DNA of 26,724 nucleotides from the NCBI RefSeq assembly GCF_000003815.2, contig NW_023365847.1, forward strand, positions 1-26,724. The letters run 5' to 3'. This document shows positions 1-11,900 of the stretch, one piece after another; the first letter of the stretch is position 1; each line of letters starts with the position of its first letter. The stretch is from Branchiostoma floridae. Taxonomy: Eukaryota; Chordata; Leptocardii; Amphioxiformes; Branchiostomatidae. The position numbers and the translations under genes were made by a program. Below the pieces are notes generated by a model that did not search any database, was not told the DNA's origin, and worked only from the letters and a program-made list of their open reading frames with translations.

Positions 1-480
1 CTACCCAGGGGCCACAATGTTAGAATTACCCTCACATTCCCAGAAATTCAATATTTGTAAATAAACAGAAGTCGGGTGAACGTCGCCCGAACGTCGCCCG
101 ACTGACGAGCGTTCGCCATCCGATTTGCGCTCGATGATTAATAACTATGTCTGTGCTCGCCTATCGGTCTCCAATCGTTGGATTGACGCAAGACTATTGA
201 TCGATACCCTTGCGAGGTACGCACGATTTGCACGCACGATCTGCGACTTGGTAACGAGCTCTGCGATCTCCTGCGACTTGTCGCTTATGTTAAGAACATG
301 TTTCGCTGCACCGCGACCATCGTACGACCCCTGAAAATCACCGGATTATCGTGAGAGCACCGGACGTCTTACTCACGAAAATGTCATGCAGAGCCCAAAG
401 ACTAGTCTTCAGATCGATTTTCGCCTATTAAATAAATGTGATGTATTAGCATCCCCCAGCTTCGCCTCTACATTCCAAGA
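1..480. other. No recognised gene; CpG-containing AT/GC mixed sequence
   Basis: Several related short words recur (CGTCGCCCG at 81 and 92, CTGCGACTTG, TGCGATCTCCTGCGACTT), suggesting an old degenerate repeat. Short open frames here have no recognisable composition, motif or splice context. Confidence 0.4.
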
Positions 481-720
481 TTGTAGAGATCTCGCGAGAA
501 CGTGCGAGAGTAGGCGGGGACGTCACGTGCCCAGGTCCTATCGCAGAGAGAAGGGAGGAGCTGGAGATTGGGAGACCGCTTGTCATGACACCGCCGCTCA
601 TGACACCGCCGCTCATGACACCGGAAACTGGAATGTTCCATCGGAGCGGGGGGGGGGGGGCGGAAGCTACCTACGGGGTCACTGGCCTTACTTTCCGCCG
701 TTTCGTGCTATATAGAAGTC
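480..720. promoter_or_regulatory. CpG-rich promoter-like block
   Basis: The stretch is richer in CpG than its surroundings. It holds the palindrome TCTCGCGAGA (490-499), which in vertebrates is a known CpG-island promoter element bound by BANP, then GACGTCAC (519-526) overlapping an E-box CACGTG (524-529), and a TATA-like CTATATAG near 708-715. No ORF with coding character begins just downstream. It may be a distal promoter for the large gene, with an untranslated first exon, or the promoter of a gene outside the window. The binding factors are inferred from motif knowledge in other animals. Confidence 0.4.
584..625. repeat. 15-bp tandem repeat, nearly three copies
   Basis: The unit CATGACACCGCCGCT occurs at 584 and 599, with a partial third copy from 614. 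It lies inside the CpG-rich block, just upstream of a 13-base G run (648-660). Simple slippage repeat. Confidence 0.85.
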
Positions 721-2398
721 TGCAATGACGAAATTCAAGACAAACGAGATGTTTGAGATGATGGTACAGTACTAGTGTTTTAACCAGTGAATGAACGGCT
801 GATAGCCTTAATTGTACACCAAAGCCCTATAGACCTTAGCACAGACATAAAGATATAGTTAACGTTAGTCATAATAAAGGAACAAAGCCTCTTCCAGGCT
901 CCGGCCGCGGATCGGTGGTCTAATTGTAGAAATTGGACACATATAGATAGAGTCTATAGTACGCCAGGGCAGTCAGCCGACTAGATACAGTGCTACCCTT
1001 GTTACAATTGAAGTATGAAGTAGAGGGGGGATTAACGGGGAGAGAACACTGCAAAGCTGAAGTCACTCTGTCCGATCAATCACAAAGACCATGAATGAAG
1101 TTAAACATCTTATTAAAACTAAACTTGGAAAGTGTGCACTTTGTGAATCATATGTTATTTATTGTGCAAGAAAGACGCCTACATGGGAATGTACTTCAGG
1201 ACTGTTTTCTTATAGAAACTAGTTGTAATTAAGCAAGGTTTTATTGTCTGCAAAATGTAATATCTAGAAGACGTCCTTTTTCAAATGTCATGTACTGGTA
1301 CTTTTAATAGATAACGCCTAAATATCCGATGGACATGGTGCACCGGTGATCAGTGCATTGTTTTCTTTTTGATACCCTGCGCCCTCCTGATGGTAACGTA
1401 ACATATATATGGCATAAATGGTTGTCCTAGGCTGTCCTGTACACTAAAAAAGTTTAATTTTGACAAAGTTTTTAATTGGGGTTCAAGCCCTTGTGCCTTG
1501 TTAACTTAACACGATGACCTGGAATCTGGTGTGGGGTAACTACTACATATATCTACACGACTTCATGAACACTTCTGGCAATCACCACTTTAGAATGATT
1601 AAATTATTTGGTTGTTTTTTTTGCTTATTTACACCCAAAACTACTGTATCAAATTAAACAATATATGCGGCTTTGCCATGATCGATACCAGTGCATTCGC
1701 AGAAACAATGAGCACTTGTCTGCGCCTTCCCCAACTATTTCCGCTGGGAAGTTCGTCGACAGGCAGAGAGTCCCAAAGCGCACCGCCTACGTGTGACAGA
1801 AGGCTGAGAACCGAGCTTTGCAGCCGTGTGGTTTAATGTTAAATTTCGTCTCTTTCCTTGTGAAGAAGAGAGAATATATTGCAATTGAACGTCGATGCAG
1901 TAATGAGAACCCTTCTCGTAGCTACAAACAGCAATGGCCCGACTATTACTGAATATATGAAGTCCTGTATTGTACACTTTCCCCCCGCTCTGGATAGGTA
2001 TACAACCAACAACAAAGTTCACACATATATTGGTACAAGTATCAAAGTCTGGTATGGGAGCGCAGCTTCCTCTCGCTTCTTGGTAATGATCACTATGAAG
2101 GCATGACCAATCAGTCGTGTCCAGTCGAGGTGTCACAGTACAAAAAGCTCATTTCTTGGAGATTCTTTACAGACTTCCTGGTTTTCCTGCATTACCAAAT
2201 ATAGACATAGTATTAGGTTACTAAGGGTACTACGTAACAAACTGTGTGTCCATATTTGGTACGGAGAAAACCGACGAAGACCATTTTAGGCCTAGACAAC
2301 GGTGAACATAAAAAATACAGATTGTGTGACGCTGATTAAAGGAATGCACATCAAATTAAGGAATAATTTAGTGTAGGAGGACTTCCTGTCCTTTAGAG
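720..2398. other. No recognised gene; 5' flank of the large gene
   Basis: I see no coding exon here. The only structure noted is an imperfect 14-base inverted repeat (2193-2206 with 2248-2261, TACCAAATATAGAC against its near complement). If the CpG-rich block at 480-720 is the promoter, an untranslated exon could lie here, but I could not identify one. Confidence 0.4.
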
Positions 2399-2407
2399 TA
2401 TAAAAAA
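2399..2407 (+). promoter_or_regulatory. TATA box of the KDZ/USP/Ulp1 gene
   Basis: TATAAAAAA lies 139 bases upstream of the proposed start codon. A transcription start about 30 bases downstream would fall near 2430, where an initiator-like TCA occurs (2431-2433). The position fits the first coding exon, which supports this as the gene's core promoter. Not tested; the CpG-rich block at 480-720 is an alternative promoter. Confidence 0.55.
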
Positions 2408-2421
2408 GGGAGACTGAAGTG

Positions 2422-2520
2422 ATGTACGCGTCAAAATCATGTTCGCTCCATACAAGTGCGCATACTACACGATCGATGCGAACAACTTGTTTCCTGAGAT
2501 TGTTTGTGCGTAATCATTGA
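2422..2520 (+). promoter_or_regulatory. Upstream ORFs in the 5' leader
   Basis: Two short ORFs precede the proposed start at 2538. One runs from the ATG at 2439 to TAA at 2511-2513 (24 codons). The other, in a different frame, runs from the ATG at 2422 to TGA at 2518-2520. If transcription starts near 2431, only the 2439 ORF is in the mRNA, with a leader of under ten bases, so many ribosomes would probably scan past it. These ORFs could lower translation of the main protein (inference). Confidence 0.35.
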
Positions 2521-2537
2521 CTACAACATCGGAGAGG

Positions 2538-2947
2538 ATGGACAGGTATGTTATCTGCATTGTTTTTTTTTCAATTCGGCAACTGAATTTTAGCCTCTCT
2601 TGATTCCTTTTCCCTTTTAAGCTGATCTTACATGCAGCTGTGTCACAAGTTGTTTTTCTCACGAGTTCCTGTTTAGGAGCGATATTAAAGATGACAGTTG
2701 TAAACGCTTTTTCTTGAGACATGTCGATAGAATCCTTTTTGACTTTCTTTTTACATCTCTAGTCACGTGTCATGGGTGAGGACAGTGGATGAGCTACTCG
2801 AATCAAGTGGGACTCGGTTACCGTCAGCAAAGAGGTTGAATAGAGTTTGTCCTTTATGTCCCGTCACCAAATTCAAGCCGGCAGACAGTAAGAGGAAGCT
2901 GGAGCTCCACGTGGCAACCCACGTTAAAAGAGCTGTACTATGCAGAG
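2538..2947 (+). other. Coding exons 1-2: start codon and first C2H2-type finger
   Basis: Exon 1 contributes only 8 coding bases (ATG GAC AG) before a GTATGT donor. Exon 2 begins at 2763 after a TCTCTAG acceptor with the single base that completes the Ser codon. The protein begins M-D-S-H-V-S-W-V-R-T. A finger of the form CPLC...H-x3-H spans residues 32-56; its Cys-to-His spacing (16) is longer than in classical C2H2 fingers. Exon 2 ends with one base that pairs in phase with the two leading bases of exon 3. The GTG at 2767 is inside the exon and is not a eukaryotic start. The start choice rests on phase, a plausible donor and the TATA box upstream. Confidence 0.68.
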
Positions 2948-5900
2948 GTATGTAACCTAACTCCTTATGAATTATACTACTTTAACGTCATTTAATGTAA
3001 AGCTTATACGATTCACCCAACTAGAGATCTACAGTGTCTGTTGAGAAACACGGCTGTGATAGGGTCGGGTGATGCCTGTTTAGGTCTGGATGCTTTAGAT
3101 GAATCAAGGAATATAACCTCCTTGGATGAATTGAGTCATAATCCCTGCGATCTTGTCTGATAATCGGTTCTTCAGCTTTGTGCGAATTTGCTCTTTTCTT
3201 CTGTTGTTGATCTGTTTGCTTGCAAGAATAACTGAAGCATGTCGTGGTCATGTGCTTTGTTTTCCAACTATATAGGGTTCATTATGAAAACTCAGGTCCA
3301 AGACGGTATAATTTTATTACCTCAAATAACGATATATTGTGTCATAGCAGTCGCCGATTCAGTTTTTGGCCAGAAGGTTCAAATCAGATCTTGTATCCAC
3401 AGTACGTCTCTGGAGATAAGTCTGACAAGTCACCATTGCATGCGGGTCAAATTGTTGACTCGCCTGTCATTGCAATTTAACCGCGCTAATATTCAAGGAA
3501 AACCGTTGCCTACATTGATTGTACAAGTTTCCATTCCCCACATTTTCGAGCCAAGTCAAAACCAACTGCAACTAACGCTCGGTTCCTTTAGAATCCTTTT
3601 ATACCACCATTGTTACCTTTGCCAGAATGGCTTGGGCGTGTTTGTGTATGTGTGTGTCAACAGTATAAATCGAGAAGCCTTGGATGGATCCTGATGATAT
3701 TTTGTAGGTTAGTAGGGGTCAGGAAAACGAAGGTCAAGCTCGATAATGGGCCCCCTAGCGGCTTGCTAAGGTACTGCAGCGGATACTCAATTTTTTATAT
3801 CTCGTGTTCTGGACATGCTGTGGTGGTGGTTTTTGAGTGGTAGATAGCCCTTGGGACAGAAAGCAAGTGCTGTGAGTTTGGGCCCCCTAGCGGATTTCAT
3901 GGAACTGCAGGCGCCGGTTTCCTTTCAAACTTTGGACGAGAATAACTCTACAACGTGTTGAAGGATCGTCTTAATTTTATCCATTATAGTACTTTCAAAG
4001 TTGTTACATACGTAACTGAGAAAGAGGGCAGAGAGTAAGAGGTGCATTTAAAGACTTTGAAAGATAATAAGTCAAGAATGGATCAAACGACCATCATGAT
4101 TTTTGGTATGCTGAGCCTGATAGCTTAAGTAATACTTGATACAACTTGAAATTAGTTAAGGCCTAGGAAAAAAAATGTTGTGTTTCCTGTTTCCCTACCT
4201 TCCCTAGAAAAACCTGCCGACCCTAGACTTTTTTTGGGGTGGGCAGTGGAGTCACAAAGCTTCCAGTTAGAATTTTCATTCAGCCTGCTTCCTATTGAAG
4301 TAAAAACAGTCTGCTTGTCCTATCTAATGAAGGATTAATGTATCTATTGTGCACAAAATCAAAGTTTTACATTGAAAGACAAGTGTCCTCATGCACTTCA
4401 GTTTCCTTTGTTCAACTGTATTGTATATGTATCACTAGATTTTTGGCTAGCCTAAAAAAAATTACAAAAAAAAAAAAGATATCCCCTACCTACCGACCCT
4501 AATTTTTTCAGGACTGAAACAGGAAACACAACATTTTTTTTCCTAGGCCTAATTGAAAATTAGGATCTAATTTCCAAAACTAACTTTTTCCATTCTCCGT
4601 CGATATGTTGGTAAACCATACAAATTCACCAAAAATGGTCATCTGGCCATTTCAGTCAATAAGACTATTATAAAGATTGTCCCTTTTACTAGAATGAAAG
4701 TTTATTTCCAAGTTCATGCCCATACGCTAATAATTACAAGTGCATGGTAGAAATAAGATAGGGAATATACATGTAACAATGAACTGTGATAAATATTATC
4801 ATACTACTCGATCACTTGTGTTTACTATATCTACATAGGTTTTTATACGCATACTACTAGTAGGCTTATTCTCAGCTTCAATAATGACTATACAATAATA
4901 ACTACATCCTAGGTCACATTATATAGACAGTATTCTTTCTAAAGATACTCCAAATATCAAATCTAGTGCTTAGCCATTTAAATCGCCACGCAATATCTTA
5001 GATAGTCTTTTCTCGAGCCGTTCCTTGTCAGAGCATGCTGACATTATCCTACATGTGTACAGAATCGGGAAATCTAACGTTGTTAAAACCCATTCTCATT
5101 GCCCCGTGGTTGTGTCTGGTGCAGTTAAAGGGCCATTATTTTCTTCAACTTGCCAAAAGTTTGGTATTCTACAGCATTAGTTTTAAGTATTTTTTTTTCA
5201 ATTTACAACATGAATTTTGCAGCTGCTTTGTACTGATATACAGTATGGTCGAAAACGTTTGGTTGGAAACGGCCTAAAATTGAAAGTACACGCGGATGTC
5301 ATCCATACATCGGAAAACGAAATGGCCTATTATTGTCAATGAATATTGATTTAAGCATGCATATCTTACTGATTTACTTAGAATTACGATGACACGTTAT
5401 CTACCATCTGAGAAACAGTACAAATTTGAACAGTCAATTTTTGAAAATATCGCATTGAGAAGACTTTTATTCTATGTTATATGACTAGATGAAGCGATTT
5501 AAACTGGAACATCTGCATACTGGCTCTACTCTCCAAGCTCTTCCTAGCGCGGGTGTAATTTTTCCGACTACTACTATATCTGCGCGATTCAACCCCTGCT
5601 TGGAGAGTAGTCTATTACATTGCCTTACATATACTGGATTCTTATATATACTGAATTATTTGATTATAAAATATTCTTACATACAAATGTATACTGAATC
5701 CGGAATCCAGTGAGTGACATATACTTTCCAGTGCTTAGTTCTCTTCAGGAAATTTTCTTGAATTCTCGGACACATCAAATCAAATACCCTATCTGGCAAT
5801 GCTAAACAACTTTCATCTAACGCAATACTGTATACCCGTCTCTTTGCTCTTCTCGTGTTGTGATTTGATGTATGTAATTTGCATAACATCTACAAAAGCT

Positions 5901-8900
5901 CCCAATATGTCTCATGTCACAGTGGTACGAGGTCGCCGAAGTTTTATTTTCCATTTTTTTCCATTCATTTTGTACAGTCGCGAGTATCAGTTTCATGCCA
6001 GTGACTTTTGTCGCCAATTGTCCATTTCTTTAATCACAATGCATGAATGTGCTTCATATTTTGAAATACGCTGCAAAGGCTCAATGTATTTGGAGCTAAT
6101 AGACATTTCTTGTGTTACAGGGATGCAGGTGTGTGCATGTTTTAATCCATGCAAAGGAGCAAGGCAAGATGGACGGGGTCATTACCACTGTCCAATATGT
6201 GGTGACGCTGTTTCGCGTAAACCTTGTTTTTTGTCACATTTGAAGAGTCACAGAAAAAAAGCCTTTGAGCAAGAGGATGAAGACCAAAATGTAGAGCCAA
6301 GGCCTGGAACCACGCGCACTGGTCCAGAGGAATCTGGATCTCATCAAGAGGGTGAGCCTGGAACCCCATGCACTGGTCCAGAGGAATCTGGATCTCATCA
6401 AGAGGGTGAGCCTGGAACCCCATGCACTGGTCCAGAGGAATCTGGATCTCATCAAGAGGGTGAGCCTGGAACCCCATGCACTGGTCCAGAGGAATCTGGA
6501 TCTCATCAAGAGGGTGAGCCTGGAACCCCATGCACTGGTCCAGAGGAATCTGGATCTCATCAAGAGGGAGGGCCTGGAATCACGCGCACTGGTCCAGAGG
6601 AATCTGAATCTCATCAAGAGGGAGGGCCTGGAATCACGCGCACTGGTCCAGAGGAATCTGAATCTCATCAAGAGGGAGGGCCTGGAACCCCATGCACTGG
6701 TCCAGAGGAATCTGGATCTCATCAAGAGGGTGAGCCTGGAACCCCATGCACTGGTCCAGAGGAATCTGGATCTCATCAAGAGGGTGAGCCTGGAACCCCA
6801 TGCACTGGTCCAGAGGAATCTGGATCTCATCAAGAGGGTGAGCCTGGAACCCCATGCACTGGTCCAGAGGAATCTGGATCTCATCAAGAGGGTGAGCCTG
6901 GAACCCCATGCACTGGTCCAGAGGAATCTGGATCTCATCAAGAGGGTGAGCCTGGAACCCCATGCACTGGTCCAGAGGAATCTGGATCTCATCAAGAGGG
7001 TGAGCCTGGAACCCCATGCACTGGTCCAGAGGAATCTGGATCTCATCAAGAGGGAGGGCCTGGAATCACGCGCACTGGTCCAGAGGAATCTGAATCTCAT
7101 CAAGAGGGAGGGGTCTGTGATGCATCCATCAAAGGTACCACCAAGCAGAACATTCTTAGCTCTTCTAGAAATCCGCGACACATTAGCAATAGGGTGGAGA
7201 CTATGCAGAAGAACAGTGATCCGTCAATGGCCACTTGTGGGGTGTGTAAGAAAACAATGCAGAAAAAGAATCTCAAGCGACACATTAGAGATATCCATGC
7301 CTCTTCCTCCAAACCTAACATATCACAAGACAGACATCATGCTGGAATTTCAGTTGACCCACAAAGTGGCCTGTACATGGTCAGCAAGTCAATTAGAGGC
7401 CGTACTTATCCCCTGCATGTCAGACTTCAGATGACAGGTCCTAATCAGCATATCAAGTGTGAGCAGGAGGACTGCAAGGACATTGGAGATGCGTTTAGCA
7501 GAGGAGGGGATGTTTCTTGGCAGTGTAGCCATATTCTGTCTGTCCGTTATGCAGAGGCCACACCACCTGTAGTTAAACTTGAAGAGGCTGATCTACAGAG
7601 AACAGACATGACAGAGGAGCGTAAGGCGGATTGCCGTGCTCTGAAAGTGAAAGCGGACTGTGCAAATGCCCCATTGGTAGTTCCGTGGAAGGCAGCTGCA
7701 GCAGACGAAGTTTTGTTCCTGTCAATCTACGATGGTGAACATCATCACTGGGCCAAACTAGGCCGTGCTGTTGTAATGTTGCAAGGACATACAATCAACT
7801 GCACCTGCTGCAAAATGAAAAGGGGATGCGTTCACAAGGGAATTGTCAAATGGTGGCATGCGAAGTACCATCCAGCTGAAGTCTCCTCATCTACAGAAGA
7901 CAGTGATGTGAGTGAGCATGTCGACCCGGTTACAGATATGCTCAAAGATATGACAGCATACCTGAAGACGAAAACAATCCCTGCTGATTTTGACTACAAG
8001 GCGTGTACAGGCCAAGAGTTGCTGTCTAAGTGCATAGAGCCGAAGGAAGCAATGTGTCCGACATGTGATAATCACCCTGAGCTGCAAAATGAGCTAGCCA
8101 CATCTGCAGCCAGGATCATTGATCTGCAGGGTGTGACCACAGGTGGGTTATATGTCCTACATTTTAACATTTTTTCTTTTTCAAATGTGATCTTTCGACA
8201 TATATAAATTCCATCATGTGATAATGTCTATGAATTTATTTTTGTACATGATCAAAGTTTGGACAGCTAGTAATAATTCTTTCATGACATTACCATTAAA
8301 ACATTACTGAATGTTATTCCATTAAAATTAGACCCAAAGTCCTGAAGTAAAATGCTACATATACAAACAAAACAAATTTGGCTTTTCTTCTTTCAGATCT
8401 CAGAGTCTATGTGAGGAAGTGTCCACAGTGCCATCAAACGTTCCGTTATCAAGAACATGAGGATGGAATACTGAACTACAACAACAGGACATTCTTAACA
8501 CTCCAGCTCTGCTTCTGGTTACGGGCAGGTGTTCATGTAAGTAAAATTTACATAGGCCATTCACAGTTGTTCTGGTTCAGGTTACAACATGGTGCCATCT
8601 ATGCATCTCATATTCTGTATTTCCTGTTTTGACAATGTGCATTGTTTAGATATGTACTTGTAGAAGGTACCCTACAGGACAGTGTGAGTGTGATTTTGTG
8701 AGGACTTGTCCAAATAACTGATCGGTACCTGTTACAGGGTCTTGCTTAGATTTCCCTTATGTTGATAGAGATGGTCTTCTTTTCAGCACCATGTGGCTGT
8801 GGGTAGAATGACCTCCATTTTGGAGACATGGCTGGGAGTGTCTCTACCTCGTCAAGACATCCTAAATGGATATTTGCTGTTTGAGGTCCTTTGCCAACAC

Positions 8901-11900
8901 CAATACGACTACTCCTGCATACGATGTGGGCACCATCCTCCCATATTAATGATGGATCTAGACAGGAAGGTGGCGTTTCATATGGCAGGTAGGCTTTGTC
9001 ACTGTATTGAAGCAAGAAACGTGGACATTTACAGCAGTCCTGATCACAACTGGGTAATGTTATATTTCTAAATTTGGTAGAAGTCAGTCAGAAAAAAAGC
9101 AGATCTTATCCCCTGTCATCATTTTCATAAGGTTGGTATTAGTAGATAACAAAGTTCTTCTTACATGACTGTTTTATTCAATCCATTATCCTTGAATTGT
9201 ACATCTACCTGTTGTATTGCTTCATTTCTTAACACATAATAATGCAAATATTTGATCGAAATGCAGACATAATGGCTACACTGCTAGTTGCTATCATCTC
9301 ATTGGTTGAATTCCTAATTGTGATGGACAGACAGGATCGGTTCTTGAAGTGTTTGTTTCATTTTTGCTGAAAGTTCATTATTTCTTTTACTTTTCCACTT
9401 AGCCTCAACCTTGAACACCACAGACAACTGTACGGATGAGATTGACCTACCAACATTTTGGGACTGTGTTGAGTCTGAGATTGTTGCCAGGGGATTGCTC
9501 TCAAGTAAGCTGCATTGTTCTGAATCATATCTATCACAATACATTTAGTTACATGTATTCCTTAATTGAGAACTGTGGCCACAATGTTTTATGCTCATAC
9601 AGATACAAATGGCAAAGGCACACTTGTAACCCTGCTCAATGTACATGTATCATAGGGGGCCAAGAAAATCCCTATAAGGTGGAACCATCTTTCCAGTTCT
9701 GGGCACCCTGGCTTGGCCCTAAGACAAGAGGAAACACCTGTTACAATACAGAGTTTCGAAAGATACGTCCTGAAAAAATAGAAGATCTTCAAGTGGATGA
9801 ACATGACTTCAACACCGACTTGTCAGAAGATCGCCTCATTGACCTTCTCTGTGAGGGCAAGGTAATTTATCAACTTGTACCTTCAGGCATCAATTTTTTA
9901 GTGATTTCAACTTGAATTAGCCTTTAGCACCAAAACTATATCTGTTCATTTATAGGGAATGGATAGCAATGAAAATGTACGACAATGTCCTATGTACATG
10001 TGCAAGTCTTTTTTGTGTTGAAAGATTTTTTCTTTCTATTATTCAATTTCAGGTAACGCTAGTTCACCTTTATCCGTAGGGTAAACTATACTCATTGTGT
10101 TTACCGACAAGGTTGTAAGGGATATGAATATGTTCAAAATATTGTAATTAGAAACTACCGTCCGTCGACTTTATATCCCTAAATACCCATTTATGGAAGC
10201 AACGGATATAGGTTACCCCCGCGGATAAAGGTAAACTAGCGTTACACTTCATATTTCTATTTCATAACTTAAAATATTACACATTATTACAAAAACTTTG
10301 CAGAGATACATTTCCCTAACAGCCAAAGTGCACAACATGTTTTGCCCAAACCAGGCAGACACAATCAAGGCCCTTTGCGAGAAATGCAACGTGGGAACAA
10401 ATGGAACAAAACTTGACTGTATCAAGAGACTGCAAAGCACGCTGGGAAGCCCAACTGTCTTCAATAAGGTCCTGTCTCAGATCTGGGGAGCATCAGGTGA
10501 GTAAGGGTCATTGGGTCATCATTTCAGCATCAAGGCCTCTACATGTGGTCACCTGTAAAACAACAGATAAACATTAGCTATTGCAAACAATTTTTGTTTT
10601 AGATATACTTAAGTTAGCATTGATGATCAGGTAAAACTGTCATCTTTGCCACAATTAGTATTCAAATTGCATTTTATACAAATCATACAACGTAACTAAT
10701 ATACATGTAGTATGTAAGATACGAAGTTTGAAATTAATCTCGCAAAATATAATTTCCTTTACTCTTTAGGCTTGGAAAGTTTGTTTTCTTCATGTTTTGA
10801 AATATAGCACTTATGCTTTAATTTTCAGGTGGGCTGCTGGTTGCAACATGTCCACACAAAGTTGTGTATGCTGTGAAGTTTGTGTTGCGAGGGGAAAGTC
10901 CAAGAGACTTTGTGGACTTGTTGCTATCCATGCAATGGATTCCCACAGTAACTATCACTGATATGCCACAGATTATTGCTCTGCATGCCAACAAAAGGAG
11001 TCCCGGTACATTCCATCCTCATGATGGACGGCTGGCAGAGCCTACCACTGAAAACATCCGAATGGCAAAGGAGGGTAAGTTCATGAAGGACTTGCCCTGT
11101 CTAACCGTGGGGGAAACAACTGGCGCACACAGCGACAGACAGGTTGTGGCAGAACATTCCTATCAACGTCAACTGCACCCTGCCACAGGCACATCTGAAA
11201 GATACTGTCTATTTGACTGGTTACATCAAAACAATTCCTGTCAGGAAAGGGAAATACTTAGGCAGGCTTCGCTTGTGCAGCAGATGAGGGGGTGGCTGAA
11301 CACCCAAGGGGTTGAGCAACTATTCAGCAACCTGGGCAAAAGTAGCTACTTCTTGGATCAACTAACCCCAGCAAACCATGTGTTCTCAATACGTCTCATT
11401 GGCCATCTACACAACATACAAGTGAACCAGGACTTTCTGACTTCCATCATGCGGCAGCAACATATGGATGTGGGCATAGGAGAGGATGGCAGAGTCAGGC
11501 TATCTACTACCAAAGGTAACTTTGAAGACTGCGCAGTATGCAAATTAAACTTAACACTAATGTTAAGCATTATTGAGAATTCATTACTTCAGTGTCTTAT
11601 GTTAGAACATAATGCAGGCTGCAGTGATTTTATGCCAGGCTCAGTGATTGTAATATCACAATATATATAATTATGTTATAACTGATTTCTCAGGTTTTGT
11701 CAGGCAAGATGAGAACTTACATCTGACTAATGACATCAAATTAAGTCTGCTGTACATTCTCCAGTTTATGTTGCTATATATCCTTTCCCCACAGGAGATG
11801 CCGAAAGTAACTTGACAGCCAAGGTTGACAACGATCCTGAGGTATATACAATTTATTTGCTTTCTGAACAACAGCTATCCTGCATTATGTTAATATAAGA

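Noticed and set aside
1409-1490. A-box-like TGGCATAAATGG and B-box-like GGTTCAAGCCC, suggesting a tRNA or tRNA-derived SINE
   Set aside because: The spacing of about 70 bp is too long for a normal tRNA, and no acceptor or anticodon stems can be drawn.
2193-2261. Imperfect 14-bp inverted repeat upstream of the promoter, considered as a transposon end
   Set aside because: Both arms lie on the same side of the gene, and no matching copy was seen after 23.3 kb, so it is not a terminal inverted repeat of the large gene.
3239-3694. 151-codon open frame in intron 2
   Set aside because: No motif, no coding-like composition, no matching splice phase; an overlapping frame of similar quality exists.
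5799-6120. N-terminal extension of the exon 3 open frame back to an ATG at 5799
   Set aside because: It lies before a strong acceptor (GTGTTACAG), has intron-like composition and is not needed: exon 2 joins at 6121 in phase and supplies another zinc finger.
6234-7181. Long minus-strand open frame (315 codons) and other long frames over the 54-bp repeat
   Set aside because: The repeat unit is a multiple of three and has no stop in several frames, so any frame stays open. Splice phase and zinc-finger motifs support only the plus-strand frame used in exon 3.
9603-9655. Upstream extension of exon 7 from the acceptor at 9602
   Set aside because: It would break phase with exon 6. The acceptor at 9655 keeps phase and leads straight into the conserved-looking N-P-Y-K-V-E-P-S-F stretch.
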